Assembly: GCA_964383905.1 (NCBI GenBank)
Contig: CAYLJO010000017.1
Coordinates: forward strand, 1 to 45,087
DNA length: 45,087 bases
Reading direction: 5' to 3'
Source: CAYLJO01 sp964383905
GTDB taxonomy: Bacteria; Acidobacteriota; Blastocatellia; Pyrinomonadales; Pyrinomonadaceae
A program made the position numbers and the translations under genes. The notes beneath the pieces were generated by a model, which saw only the letters and a list, made by a program, of their open reading frames with translations, searched no databases and was not told where the DNA came from. This document shows positions 25,445 to 33,286 of this stretch, one piece after another; within the stretch, counting starts at the first letter, position 1; every line of letters starts with the position of its first letter.

Positions 25445-26494
25445 ATGAGGGGAAGACAGATGGTTGCCGGCAGCTCACATGCTGATTCTACAAAATTCGC
25501 TTTCGCCGTTTTGATTGCGCTTTCATGCTTCCTTGTCGCCCAGACGTCTTCCGGCGTATACGCTAAGTCCAAGAGACCTAACTACGGTCGCCTGGAGATT
25601 ACGACGCTTCCGACCACCTATCCGATTCTGATCGACGGCAAGCCTGAGGGCGAGACGAGCACGACCGGGCGCATCGTGGAGCTCCCGCCCGGCCCGCACA
25701 CCGTCGAGATTGTGTTGCCGAACGGCGCCCGCTGGACGCGCCAGTTCAATATCGTCGCGGGGCGGAGAAACTGCATCGCCCTCAACTACAGATCGAAGAC
25801 GATCACTGTTGTGAAGTCGCCCTGCCCATATCCGGTCAGCGTTTCTGCGCCGGTGACGGTCAACGACGGCGACGTGATCACCTTTACTTCTGACGTCACG
25901 TACGGCGGTACGGCGGCGCTTAATTACACATGGACGGTCAGCCCTGCGACGGCCAAGATCATCAGCGGCGCAGGCACGCCGACAATTACGGTAGACTCGA
26001 CTGGGCTCGGCAAACAGCGCGTTACGGCAATCCTCGTCGTTGATGACGGCTCGGGTGACCGCGTCTGCCGGCAGACGGCGCGGGCTTCGACCGATGTCAT
26101 CGCGTCGCCGCCGCCTCCCGTGCAGCCGAGGAAGTTTGATGAGTTCCCGTCAATCTCTTTCGATGATGACAAGGCGCGTTTAGACAATCTGGCGATTGAG
26201 TTGCAGAACGCACCAACCGCCCAGGGCTATATCATCGTTTACGGCGGGCGTACGAGTCGTCCGGGGCTGGCTGATCGTCTCGGCGAGCGCGCGAAGAACT
26301 ACCTGGTCAACGCGCGCGGCATTAATCCGAACCGGCTGACACTCGTCAACGGCGGCTACCGCGAGAGCGACTACATAGAAATCTGGCTTGTGCCACAGGG
26401 CGCACAACCGCCGCAGCCAACACCGACCGTGCAACCGGGCGATGTTCGACCCGGGCGGGATATACGGCCGCGTCGCTCGCGCCGTCGCGGCTGA
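25445..26494 (+). CDS. Exported PEGA-domain protein with OmpA-like C-terminal region
   Basis: The ATG at 25445 has GGAGG (25431-25435) 9 bases upstream and lies 4 bases after the stop of the PEP-CTERM gene, so the two are one operon; a longer frame from 25367 overlaps that gene. The product has 349 residues. After a signal peptide (FAVLIALSCFLVAQTSSGVYA) comes a PEGA domain (about 45-110, LEITTLPTTYPILIDGKPEG and LPPGPHTVEIVLPNG), a PKD-like beta domain (about 125-225, VTVNDGDVITFTSDV), and a divergent OmpA-like region (about 245-325, DDDKARLDNLAIELQ, RAKNYLVNARGI). A basic tail (RPRRSRRRG) ends it. A peptidoglycan- or surface-associated adhesion role is inferred. Confidence 0.82.
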   Translation: MRGRQMVAGSSHADSTKFAFAVLIALSCFLVAQTSSGVYAKSKRPNYGRLEITTLPTTYPILIDGKPEGETSTTGRIVELPPGPHTVEIVLPNGARWTRQFNIVAGRRNCIALNYRSKTITVVKSPCPYPVSVSAPVTVNDGDVITFTSDVTYGGTAALNYTWTVSPATAKIISGAGTPTITVDSTGLGKQRVTAILVVDDGSGDRVCRQTARASTDVIASPPPPVQPRKFDEFPSISFDDDKARLDNLAIELQNAPTAQGYIIVYGGRTSRPGLADRLGERAKNYLVNARGINPNRLTLVNGGYRESDYIEIWLVPQGAQPPQPTPTVQPGDVRPGRDIRPRRSRRRG

Positions 26495-26511
26495 TAAAAC
26501 CTGTAGGGAAT

Positions 26512-26562
26512 GAAGAGTGACAGGCGGCGAGAATGGTGTGCTTTCGTCATCTGTCACTCTTC
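26512..26562. repeat. 12-bp perfect inverted repeat
   Basis: GAAGAGTGACAG (26512-26523) is the exact complement of CTGTCACTCTTC (26551-26562), 27 bases apart. It lies 18 bases after the PEGA gene stop. No U-run follows, so it is not a classic terminator; it resembles the inverted repeats found in other spacers of this window. Confidence 0.7.
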
Positions 26563-26674
26563 GCTTGTCATGGATGAGGGCATGTGATAACAATCTTTGC
26601 GCCCGTTCCCCCCTGAAAAGTGATCTAACCCCCCCGCGCTATTAGGCATAAATATTTAAAGGAGGATCTGTTAT

Positions 26675-26836
26675 ATGGGTGATGGGGATGGCGGCGGCAG
26701 CACGGGAGTTGTTGCTGTGTTGGTGATCTTCGTGATCATCATTGTAGCTTTGTTCTTAATATTTGGCCGGGGACTGCTTGGTGGCGGTACTAAAAAGGTT
26801 GACGTTAACGTCACGACACCGTCGGCGCCTAAGTAG
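26675..26836 (+). CDS. 53-residue single-pass membrane protein
   Basis: An ORF below common length cut-offs but with an excellent ribosome site: AAAGGAGG ending at 26665, 9 bases before the ATG. The protein has a Gly/Asp-rich start (MGDGDGGGSTG), one long hydrophobic helix (VVAVLVIFVIIIVALFLIFG, residues 12-31) and a hydrophilic tail (GGGTKKVDVNVTTPSAPK). A strong terminator follows 38 bases later. I do not recognise a named family; the tail may be outside the membrane. It may belong to the PEP-CTERM/PEGA envelope module just upstream. Confidence 0.75.
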   Translation: MGDGDGGGSTGVVAVLVIFVIIIVALFLIFGRGLLGGGTKKVDVNVTTPSAPK

Positions 26837-26873
26837 AAGCTGTAAAGAAGCATTACCGGGTTCGCTTATCGAC

Positions 26874-26910
26874 GAGAGGAGCACATCAGGCGTGCTCCTC
26901 TCTTCTTTTC
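26874..26910 (+). terminator. Rho-independent terminator
   Basis: GAGAGGAGCAC (26874-26884) pairs perfectly with GTGCTCCTCTC (26892-26902) with a 7-base loop, followed by TTCTTTTC. It closes the small membrane protein gene. Confidence 0.85.
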
Positions 26911-27010
26911 ATCGGGCGTGTGCGGCTGTTAACATAGCCGTTAAATAGTAGATGGTGAATTGACGGATGTCTTTTGTCTGATCGCCATTTACGGCTTAAG
27001 GGGATCGCCA

Positions 27011-28450
27011 ATGTCAGCACCGAATATTGAAACAATCGTTTCGCTCGCCAAGCGACGCGGCTTCGTCTTTCCTTCATCGGAGATTTACGGGGGATTGGGC
27101 AGCGCGTGGGATTACGGCCCGCTCGGCGTCGAACTCAGCAATAACGTCAAGCGCGTGTGGTGGCGCTGGATAGTCTACGAGCGCGACGACATGGAGGGTA
27201 TTGATTCCTCCATCATCCAAAATCGGCTGGTGTGGAAGTATTCGGGCCATGAGGACACCTTCAGCGACCCGCTCGTTGATTGCCGAGGGTGCAACAGTCG
27301 CCTCCGGTATGACAAGCTGGAGCCTACGGGATTTGCAAATCCCGTAGGCTCTGGTCCGACCGGGGCGGCGGTCCAGAGTAGATTATTCAAATGTCCGAAC
27401 TGCGGCTCAACCAACCTGACCGAACCACGCCCTTTCAATTTAATGTTCCGTACACATGTCGGCGCAACCGCCGAGGATGATCCATCCGCGCTCGTCTACT
27501 TACGCCCTGAAACAGCGCAGGGCATCTTTATCAACTTCTTGAACGTACAGACAACGATGCGGCGCAAGTTGCCCTTTGGCATCGCGCAGATCGGTAAATC
27601 TTTCCGCAACGAGGTGACACCCGGCAACTTCATTTTTCGCACGCGCGAGTTCGAGCAGATGGAGATGGAATACTTCGTTCGGCCCGGGGAAGACGAAGCC
27701 GTGCATCAGGAGTGGATTGACAATTGCTTCAGATGGTTTTTGAGCCTCGGAATCTCACGCGACAACTTGCGTCTCTACGAGCAGCCGAAAGAAGAACTGG
27801 CCCACTACGCCAAGCGCACCGTCGATATTCAATACCGCTTCTTCCCCGAACGGGAAGAGGATGAGCGGCAGTGGGATGAGTTGATGGGCATCGCCAACCG
27901 CACGGACTTTGATCTGCGCGCGCACTCAAAGAAACCGGAGGACGTGGAAGGCAAACGCATCAACCCTGACTCCACTGAAGACCTTTCGTATTTCGACGAT
28001 GCGACGAAAGAGCGCTTCTACCCCTACGTCATTGAGCCGGCCGCCGGAGTCAACCGCACCGTGCTCGCCGTTCTCATGGATGCGTATTCGGAGAAGACGA
28101 ACGATAAGGGGGAGAAGCGTTTGATCTTAAAACTTCATCCCGAACTCGCTCCGATCAAGGCGGCGATTCTACCACTCGCCAAGAACAAGCCGGAGATCGT
28201 CGGCATGGCGAAGGCCATCAAGCGCTCGCTGCAGCCTGTGCTGCGCGCCGTCTACGACGACACCGGCGGCATCGGCAAGCTGTACGCGCGCCAGGACGAA
28301 ATCGGCACGCCCTTTTGCGTCACGGTAGACCACCAGTCGCTGGAGGATGAAGCCGTGACCGTGCGCGACCGTGACACGTGGGAGCAGGAGCGCGTTAAGG
28401 TCGCCGATCTTCCGCAGCACTTACAAAGCCGGTTAATAGCCGGTCGTTAA
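27011..28450 (+). CDS. glyQS: Glycyl-tRNA synthetase, homodimeric (alpha2) type
   Basis: Charges tRNA-Gly. I chose ATG at 27011 (MSAPNIETIVSLAKRRGFVF), with AAGGGG 8 bases upstream, giving 479 residues; 17 further upstream residues are unconserved. Segments present: SSEIYGGLGSAWDYGPLGVE, two CxxC pairs (C91/C94 and C128/C131, zinc-ribbon-like), RPETAQGIFINF, motif 2 FRNEVTPGNFIFRTREFEQM, WDELMGIANRTDFDL, PYVIEPAAGVNR, and the anticodon-binding C-terminal domain with RQDEIGTPFCVTVD. The loop between the CxxC pairs carries a 32-bp perfect palindrome that reads EPTGFANPVGS in frame. The domain order is otherwise standard. Confidence 0.96.
   Translation: MSAPNIETIVSLAKRRGFVFPSSEIYGGLGSAWDYGPLGVELSNNVKRVWWRWIVYERDDMEGIDSSIIQNRLVWKYSGHEDTFSDPLVDCRGCNSRLRYDKLEPTGFANPVGSGPTGAAVQSRLFKCPNCGSTNLTEPRPFNLMFRTHVGATAEDDPSALVYLRPETAQGIFINFLNVQTTMRRKLPFGIAQIGKSFRNEVTPGNFIFRTREFEQMEMEYFVRPGEDEAVHQEWIDNCFRWFLSLGISRDNLRLYEQPKEELAHYAKRTVDIQYRFFPEREEDERQWDELMGIANRTDFDLRAHSKKPEDVEGKRINPDSTEDLSYFDDATKERFYPYVIEPAAGVNRTVLAVLMDAYSEKTNDKGEKRLILKLHPELAPIKAAILPLAKNKPEIVGMAKAIKRSLQPVLRAVYDDTGGIGKLYARQDEIGTPFCVTVDHQSLEDEAVTVRDRDTWEQERVKVADLPQHLQSRLIAGR
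27320..27351. repeat. Perfect 32-bp palindrome inside glyQS
   Basis: GAGCCTACGGGATTTG (27320-27335) is followed at once by its exact reverse complement (27336-27351). It is in frame as codons 104 onward of glyQS and adds EPTGFANPVGS within a variable loop between two zinc-ribbon CxxC pairs. It resembles a mobile palindromic element tolerated in a coding gene, as known for Rickettsia palindromic elements. No second copy is seen in the window. Confidence 0.85.
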
Positions 28451-28500
28451 TCGTGGACGGTCTGTCTTTGACTATTGACGATTCACGGTTTACTTTTTGG
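28446..28500. repeat. Short word-repeat spacer, decayed inverted repeat
   Basis: Units TTGACTA, TTGACGA and TTCACGG follow each other at 7-base steps, and an imperfect complement (AATCGTGGACGG) lies to the left. The element fills the glyQS to small-acidic-protein spacer and ends next to the ATG at 28502. It is weaker than the other elements of this kind. Confidence 0.5.
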
Positions 28501-28501
28501 T

Positions 28502-28909
28502 ATGCCGATCACAAAGAAACGGAACGAGCAGACGGAAACGCGGCTCCTGCTTGAATCGGACGAGCCGGTCGAGCTGCCGCCCGCGGAGGTTGAAGACAAA
28601 GCCATACTGGTGCAGTTTGATAAATTCAAGCCCTTTATTCCGGAACTGCTGGATGCGTTGCGCGCGGGCACCATGGCCGAGCCGGTGCCGGTAATGCTCG
28701 ACGGCTCGACCTTCGCCGTGCACGGCGTAACGCGTACCTTCTGGGTGAAGCTCTGGCACACAGCTTCGTCCGACATGACGCGCATCGAGCGCGTACAGGT
28801 GATTAGCTGCCTGCCATCGACGCGCGGCGTTCAGGTGATCGTTGATGATCTCGACGGTTACCCGGATGAAGAGTTCGAAGAAGACGATTCAGAAGATACC
28901 GAAGAATAG
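28502..28909 (+). CDS. Small acidic protein of unknown function
   Basis: I do not recognise the family. ATG at 28502 (MPITKKRNEQTETRLLLE) gives 135 residues; an upstream start at 28475 would lie inside the word repeat. A predicted folded centre (about 35-110: KAILVQFDKFKPFIPELLDA, FAVHGVTRTFWVKLWH, RIERVQVISC) is followed by a strongly acidic tail (GYPDEEFEEDDSEDTEE). There is no signal peptide or membrane segment, so it is probably cytoplasmic. No Shine-Dalgarno site is visible. It lies between glyQS and the tRNA nucleotidyltransferase gene, which starts 30 bases later, so a role in RNA metabolism is possible but unproven. Confidence 0.7.
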   Translation: MPITKKRNEQTETRLLLESDEPVELPPAEVEDKAILVQFDKFKPFIPELLDALRAGTMAEPVPVMLDGSTFAVHGVTRTFWVKLWHTASSDMTRIERVQVISCLPSTRGVQVIVDDLDGYPDEEFEEDDSEDTEE

Positions 28910-28939
28910 AGACCCTCTTTGCCTCCCCGTAGCCTTTCC

Positions 28940-30346
28940 ATGCCGGCCCAAGTCCCAGAAAAAGTGTTTGAGCTTGCGCGCGCAGCTCGCGCCGCGGGTG
29001 GCCGCGGCTTTCTGGTCGGTGGCTGTGTGCGCGACCGTTTGATGGGCGTTCAGCCGAAGGATTGGGACGTAGAAGTTTACGGTATCGAGCCCACGACGCT
29101 GCGTCAGTTGCTGGATCAAATCGGCAGCGTCAATGTCGTCGGTGAAGCCTTCACCGTTTACAAGATCGGCTTCGACTTGGACGTATCTCTTCCGCGGCGG
29201 GAACGCAAAGCCGGTCGCGGGCATCGCGGGTTCGTCATCGAGGGGGATCCTTCGATGACGTTTGAAGAAGCAGCGCAAAGGCGGGACTTCACAATCAACG
29301 CGATCCTTGAAGACCCCCTCACCGGCGAGATCGTTGATCCGTACGGCGGGCGCTCCGATATTCAGAACAAAGTCTTACGCGCCGTCTCGCGCGAGACTTT
29401 CGGGGAAGATAGCCTGCGCGTCTTACGCGCCGCACAGTTTGCAGCGCGCTTCGGGTTCGATATCGAACCCGAAACGGTCGATATGTGCCGCGCGATTGAC
29501 CTCTCAGACCTTCCGCGCGAGCGCATCTGGGGCGAGATGGAGAAGCTTTTGCTTCGCGCACGATGCCCTTCAATCGGCTTTAAATGGCTGCGCGAGTTCG
29601 GGGCCCTCAAACAACTGTTCCCGGAGCTCCAGGCGTTGGTTGGTGTGCCGCAAGACGAAGAGTGGCATCCCGAAGGTCCAGTAGACATACACACATGGCT
29701 AGTCCTTGATCGTGCGCGTGAGCTCGTTGATGACCTCCCTTACGCCAAACGGGCCACAGTCATGCTGGCGGCGCTCTGCCATGACTTGGGCAAGCCCGCG
29801 ACGACCGAATTTCTCGAAGGCCGCTGGCGCTCGCGCGGGCATGAAGAGGCTGGCGTAGCGCCGACCGAAACTCTTCTTGATCGGCTTAATATATATACAA
29901 TCGACGGCTACGACGTGCGGGGGCAGGTCATCGCTCTCGTACGAGACCATTTGAAGCCGGGCGAGTTCTACAAGAAGCGTGGCGAGGTCGGCGACGGCGC
30001 GTTTCGCCGTCTCGCGCGCAAGTGTGAGCTTGATCTCCTGTATCGGGTCGCGAAAGCGGACTCGTTGGGGCGCAACGCCGATTGGATTCCGCGGGAGAAG
30101 TGGTACGGCGCGGAAGCGCAGGAGTGGTTCATCGCCCGCGCCGAAGAATTAGAGGTTGAACAGCATGCGCCCGCGCCGATTCTGATGGGCCGTCATTTAC
30201 TCGAAATGGGGCTGAAGCCTTCGCCGCTCATCGGCCGGATCACGAGCGCGGTTTATGAGATGCAGCTCGATGGACGTGTGCGAACTCTGGAAGAAGCAAA
30301 GGAAGCGGCGCGAAACATACTTGAGACCGAGGCCCCACCGTTTTAA
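28940..30346 (+). CDS. cca: CCA tRNA nucleotidyltransferase / poly(A) polymerase family with HD domain
   Basis: Adds or repairs the 3' CCA end of tRNA. The head has GGCVRDRLMGVQPKDWDVEVYG, with the GGxVRD loop and the two catalytic Asp of DWD. It is followed by RRDFTINAI, the arginine-rich EDSLRVLRAAQFAARFGF, and a C-terminal HD phosphohydrolase-like domain with ALCHDLGKPATTEF and RGHEEAG. I prefer ATG at 28940 (MPAQVPEKVFEL, 468 residues); a TTG at 28919 is possible and no ribosome site favours either. The HD domain in this family often has phosphatase activity. A pure poly(A) polymerase or A-adding enzyme cannot be excluded from motifs alone. Confidence 0.9.
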   Translation: MPAQVPEKVFELARAARAAGGRGFLVGGCVRDRLMGVQPKDWDVEVYGIEPTTLRQLLDQIGSVNVVGEAFTVYKIGFDLDVSLPRRERKAGRGHRGFVIEGDPSMTFEEAAQRRDFTINAILEDPLTGEIVDPYGGRSDIQNKVLRAVSRETFGEDSLRVLRAAQFAARFGFDIEPETVDMCRAIDLSDLPRERIWGEMEKLLLRARCPSIGFKWLREFGALKQLFPELQALVGVPQDEEWHPEGPVDIHTWLVLDRARELVDDLPYAKRATVMLAALCHDLGKPATTEFLEGRWRSRGHEEAGVAPTETLLDRLNIYTIDGYDVRGQVIALVRDHLKPGEFYKKRGEVGDGAFRRLARKCELDLLYRVAKADSLGRNADWIPREKWYGAEAQEWFIARAEELEVEQHAPAPILMGRHLLEMGLKPSPLIGRITSAVYEMQLDGRVRTLEEAKEAARNILETEAPPF

Positions 30347-30506
30347 GATTCGTTACACCTCGAAGCTGCGCCTTTCACCGATTTGCGCCGATGGTGTAAG
30401 ATACCGAAGCACCATCACTTCAAGTCGCAAGTTTACAAAACGTATGCGTGCCCGCCGAAAATTGGCGCGCTTATTCCAAAATTTCGCTTGCGAGAAAGAG
30501 CCTCAA

Positions 30507-31739
30507 ATGATCGATTTTGAACTGACCGAAGACCACAAGGCCATCCGCCAGACGGTGCGCGATTTCGCGCGGAAAGAAGTCGCGCCGCGCATCAAGGAGC
30601 TTGACGAGAAGCAGCAATTTGACCGCTCGATCCTGGATAAAATGGCGGGGCTTAATCTGCTCGGCGTCTGCATCCCGGAAGAATACGGTGGTGCGGGGTT
30701 CGATTACATCTCCCTCGGCCTCGTGTGCGAAGAACTCGAAGCGGTGGACACTTTTCTGCGCGTCGTCATGTCTGTCCACACGGGCCTTAACTCGCTGACA
30801 CTCTACACGTGGGGCACGGAGGAGCAGAAGCGCAAGTACCTCGTGCCGCAGGCCAGGGGGGAGAAGATCGCGACCTACGGCCTGACGGAGCCGGGCGCCG
30901 GCTCCGATGTGGTTGGGACGCGTTCTGCCGCGAGGCGCGAGGGGGATGAGTACGTTTTGAACGGCGAGAAGATGTGGATCAGCCTTGCGGATGTCGCCGA
31001 CAACTTCCTGTTCTTCTGCTGGACTGATGAGGGGAAACGCAGGAAGCGCGACCACACAGGGATGTCTTGCTTCATCGTCGAGCGTTCGATGAAAGGCTTT
31101 TCATCGGGCACGATTCACGGCAAGATGGGGATACGCGCGGGCAACACCGGATATTTCTCGCTGCAAGACGTGCGCGTGCCGAAAGAAAACTTGATCGGTG
31201 AAGAGGGCGAGGGGTTCAAGATCGCGATGTTCGCGCTGGAGCAGGGGCGCTTCACCGTCGCGGCGGGCGCAACCGGAGTCATCCGCGCGTCGCGTGATGC
31301 ATCGGTCGCTTATGCGAATGAGCGCGAGACGTTCGGCACCAAAATCGCCAACCACCAGCTCGTCAAACAGAAGATTGCGGAGATGGAAGCGGATTACCAG
31401 ATGTGCCATCTCCTATGGCTGCGCGCCGGGGCGTTGAAGAACGCGGGCCAGCTGAACGCAAAGGAGACCTCCCTCGCGAAATGGCAGGCCACCGTCCGCA
31501 GCGAAAAGGCCGCGTCCATGGCGGTCGAAGTCCACGGCGCAAACGGCTACTCAAATGATTATCCGGTCGAGCGTTACCTGCGCAACTGCAAAGCGGCCGT
31601 CATCTATGAAGGCACGCGCGACATACACACGCTGATGCAGGCAGACTGGGCGCTCGGGTTAAAGAAAGAGAAGCCCGCGCGCAGGACGCTTCCGCCCTGG
31701 CGACCCGCGGAAACACGCGAGGCTGTCACGGCGGATTAA
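30507..31739 (+). CDS. Acyl-CoA dehydrogenase
   Basis: FAD enzyme that introduces the alpha-beta double bond into acyl-CoA. ATG at 30507 (MIDFELTEDHKAIRQTVRDF) has GAAAGAG upstream and gives 410 residues, a usual length; a frame open from 30255 overlaps cca. Segments: IPEEYGGAGFDYISLGLVCE, AYGLTEPG-type loop ATYGLTEPGAGSDVVGTRS, LNGEKMWIS, RETFGTKIANHQLVKQKIAEM, and the catalytic base E368 in IYEGTRDIHTLMQADWALG. The substrate may be short, branched or medium chain; sequence reading alone does not decide. A 30-residue basic, proline-rich tail ends it. An ETF partner is not in the window. Confidence 0.93.
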   Translation: MIDFELTEDHKAIRQTVRDFARKEVAPRIKELDEKQQFDRSILDKMAGLNLLGVCIPEEYGGAGFDYISLGLVCEELEAVDTFLRVVMSVHTGLNSLTLYTWGTEEQKRKYLVPQARGEKIATYGLTEPGAGSDVVGTRSAARREGDEYVLNGEKMWISLADVADNFLFFCWTDEGKRRKRDHTGMSCFIVERSMKGFSSGTIHGKMGIRAGNTGYFSLQDVRVPKENLIGEEGEGFKIAMFALEQGRFTVAAGATGVIRASRDASVAYANERETFGTKIANHQLVKQKIAEMEADYQMCHLLWLRAGALKNAGQLNAKETSLAKWQATVRSEKAASMAVEVHGANGYSNDYPVERYLRNCKAAVIYEGTRDIHTLMQADWALGLKKEKPARRTLPPWRPAETREAVTAD

Positions 31740-31891
31740 GTGTTGGGCGAGGCTGTCGCTGCTCACCCGCTCCACTCATGCTGTAGACAGAAGCAGAGGC
31801 AAATTTAAGAAACGTGAACAGCAGATCGATACGTGAGATAAGACCTTGAGGCGCAAGAACGCCTTGGTCCCTTGCTCCTGTATTAGGACAG

Positions 31892-31919
31892 TTGACAGTC
31901 AGCCGTTACAAAGTATAAA
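31892..31919 (+). promoter_or_regulatory. Sigma-70-like promoter in a gene-free stretch
   Basis: Perfect TTGACA (31892-31897), 16-base spacer, TATAAA (31914-31919, 5 of 6). The start would be near 31926. Downstream are the hairpin CAACCC/GGGTTG (31951-31972) and, about 40 bases later, a GTGT/ACAC stem before TTTT. No ORF begins there, so a short noncoding transcript is possible. Confidence 0.45.
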
Positions 31920-32417
31920 GTGCGCCTTAACTCTACTAGCCGGTTATTTTCAACCCGCACGGCGGTGGGTTGCCAGTTAGGTGGTGTTTAAGCGTGTGGC
32001 CGCGCAAGACACTTTTCACAGCTCTGCTTGCCTCGTCCGCCTCGCGTCTTCCACGTTCAAATGTTTGTGGTGCGCGTTGTTGCCATCTACGCATAATCCG
32101 CTTTTTAGCAATGTAGGGCTGTTCTTCTCGCTACGGTTGGGCGACAGGCATTGAGGTCGCCCTGGGATCAGGATAATAAAATTTCGTCCGGCATAAGGTT
32201 TATGAAAGATATTTGATTGGTTGTTTTTAGTTATGCCAAAAGGTGTGAATGTTGGCTCTATATGGGCCTCAACGTGCGGCACTCCTTCCTACTTGGCTGG
32301 TCTTCTGGCAGTCTCAGGCGCTTTCCTATCAATCGCGTCGCTTGGGCTGTGGCGCTTATGAAGACATCATAGAATACAGCCACCCAGCTAGAGGCCAAGA
32401 AAGATCATAAGCATCTG

Positions 32418-32443
32418 CGCCGGCATTGGTGTCAATGCCGGCG
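32418..32443. repeat. Perfect 11-bp hairpin
   Basis: CGCCGGCATTG (32418-32428) and CAATGCCGGCG (32433-32443) enclose a GTGT loop. There is no following U-run. It resembles REP-type hairpins; only one copy is seen here. Confidence 0.6.
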
Positions 32444-33017
32444 TACCGAAATCCTATTGATTCCATTTTGTGGGATCGATGGTGAGTATCGTATTCACAT
32501 TAGAGATGAAATTGGTCGAACGGTATTTTCAGCCGCACCGTCGAACACTGTTTGACATTGCTCTTCAGAGCATGAAGATAGATCAACGGTGATTTTAGAG
32601 CTTGAGAGGATGGCCCGCCATTGGTGCGACCGCTTCTGATCAGAATGTATCTTCCCGGAAGGCGACAGTCTGATCGCGTATCGGTGTTGCTCGGTGAAAA
32701 AGATTTATCGCTGAAGGTCAGTGCATTTAACAATGGCACCTGCCATTTAACTTTGCCGGTTGTATGAGGTGGCCTAATACCATGAGGGTTGACCTGCCCT
32801 TCGCCAAACCCCGTACCGAGTGCCAGAACGTTAATTCTGCGGCTCCAGCGCTTTGCCTAGCGTAAAACCGTCTGTTTATCTTTTGTCAAAACGAGATTCC
32901 ATTACTGGCGCCACATGGGGCCTTGACCATGTCGAGCAATTGGTGAATAAGTCAATGAAATAGGCCCGAATGAGGTTTTGGCGAAGGACGGGTTATTCCG
33001 GAGGTGTGATTAAAATC

Positions 33018-33046
33018 TTGACGCGATTTTCTTAGGTCGTCATTAT
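33018..33046 (+). promoter_or_regulatory. Possible promoter for the fructose bisphosphatase gene
   Basis: TTGACG (33018-33023), 17-base spacer, CATTAT (33041-33046): 5 and 4 of 6 consensus positions. This would give a leader of about 230 bases. Confidence 0.35.
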
Positions 33047-33286
33047 CCTCTGGACATCGCCTGCGTCCGCTATAAAAGCAGTGTGGCGGGTTTATGCGCG
33101 TAGAAGCTTTGTGAGACTTCAAAATGAGTTCTCATACAGTCAATTGAAGAGATTAGACGCCCTCGAACCCTACAAATTCTATCCTTGCTCTGCTACTATA
33201 CCGGCGCATTTCCTTCAATTGCACGCAGTTCGGATTGGCAGGCGATTCCGGCGTTCAAAGTTCTAAAAAATCAGGAGAACAAACGG

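Larger units (their letters stand above)
31740..33286. other. Long stretch without a convincing gene
   Basis: About 1.5 kb in which no frame has good codon pattern, a ribosome site and a recognisable product together. It contains an imperfect hairpin after the dehydrogenase (31842-31869), a good sigma-70-like promoter (31892-31919), a hairpin (CAACCC/GGGTTG, 31951-31972), a perfect 11-bp hairpin (32418-32443), a short palindrome (AATGGCA/TGCCATT, about 32733-32749) and a promoter candidate for the fructose bisphosphatase gene. Two minus-strand frames (32016-32282 and 32500-32739) and a 42-codon plus frame at 32233 are weak. It may be a decayed gene region or hold small RNAs. Confidence 0.6.

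Noticed and set aside
32233..32361. 42-residue plus-strand ORF with a hydrophobic end
   Set aside because: It has no ribosome site, lies in a gene-free stretch and resembles no family I know; kept only as a remark in the region entry.
32500..32739. Minus-strand 79-residue ORF as a decayed gene
   Set aside because: No recognisable domain or ribosome site; coding character cannot be shown by eye.
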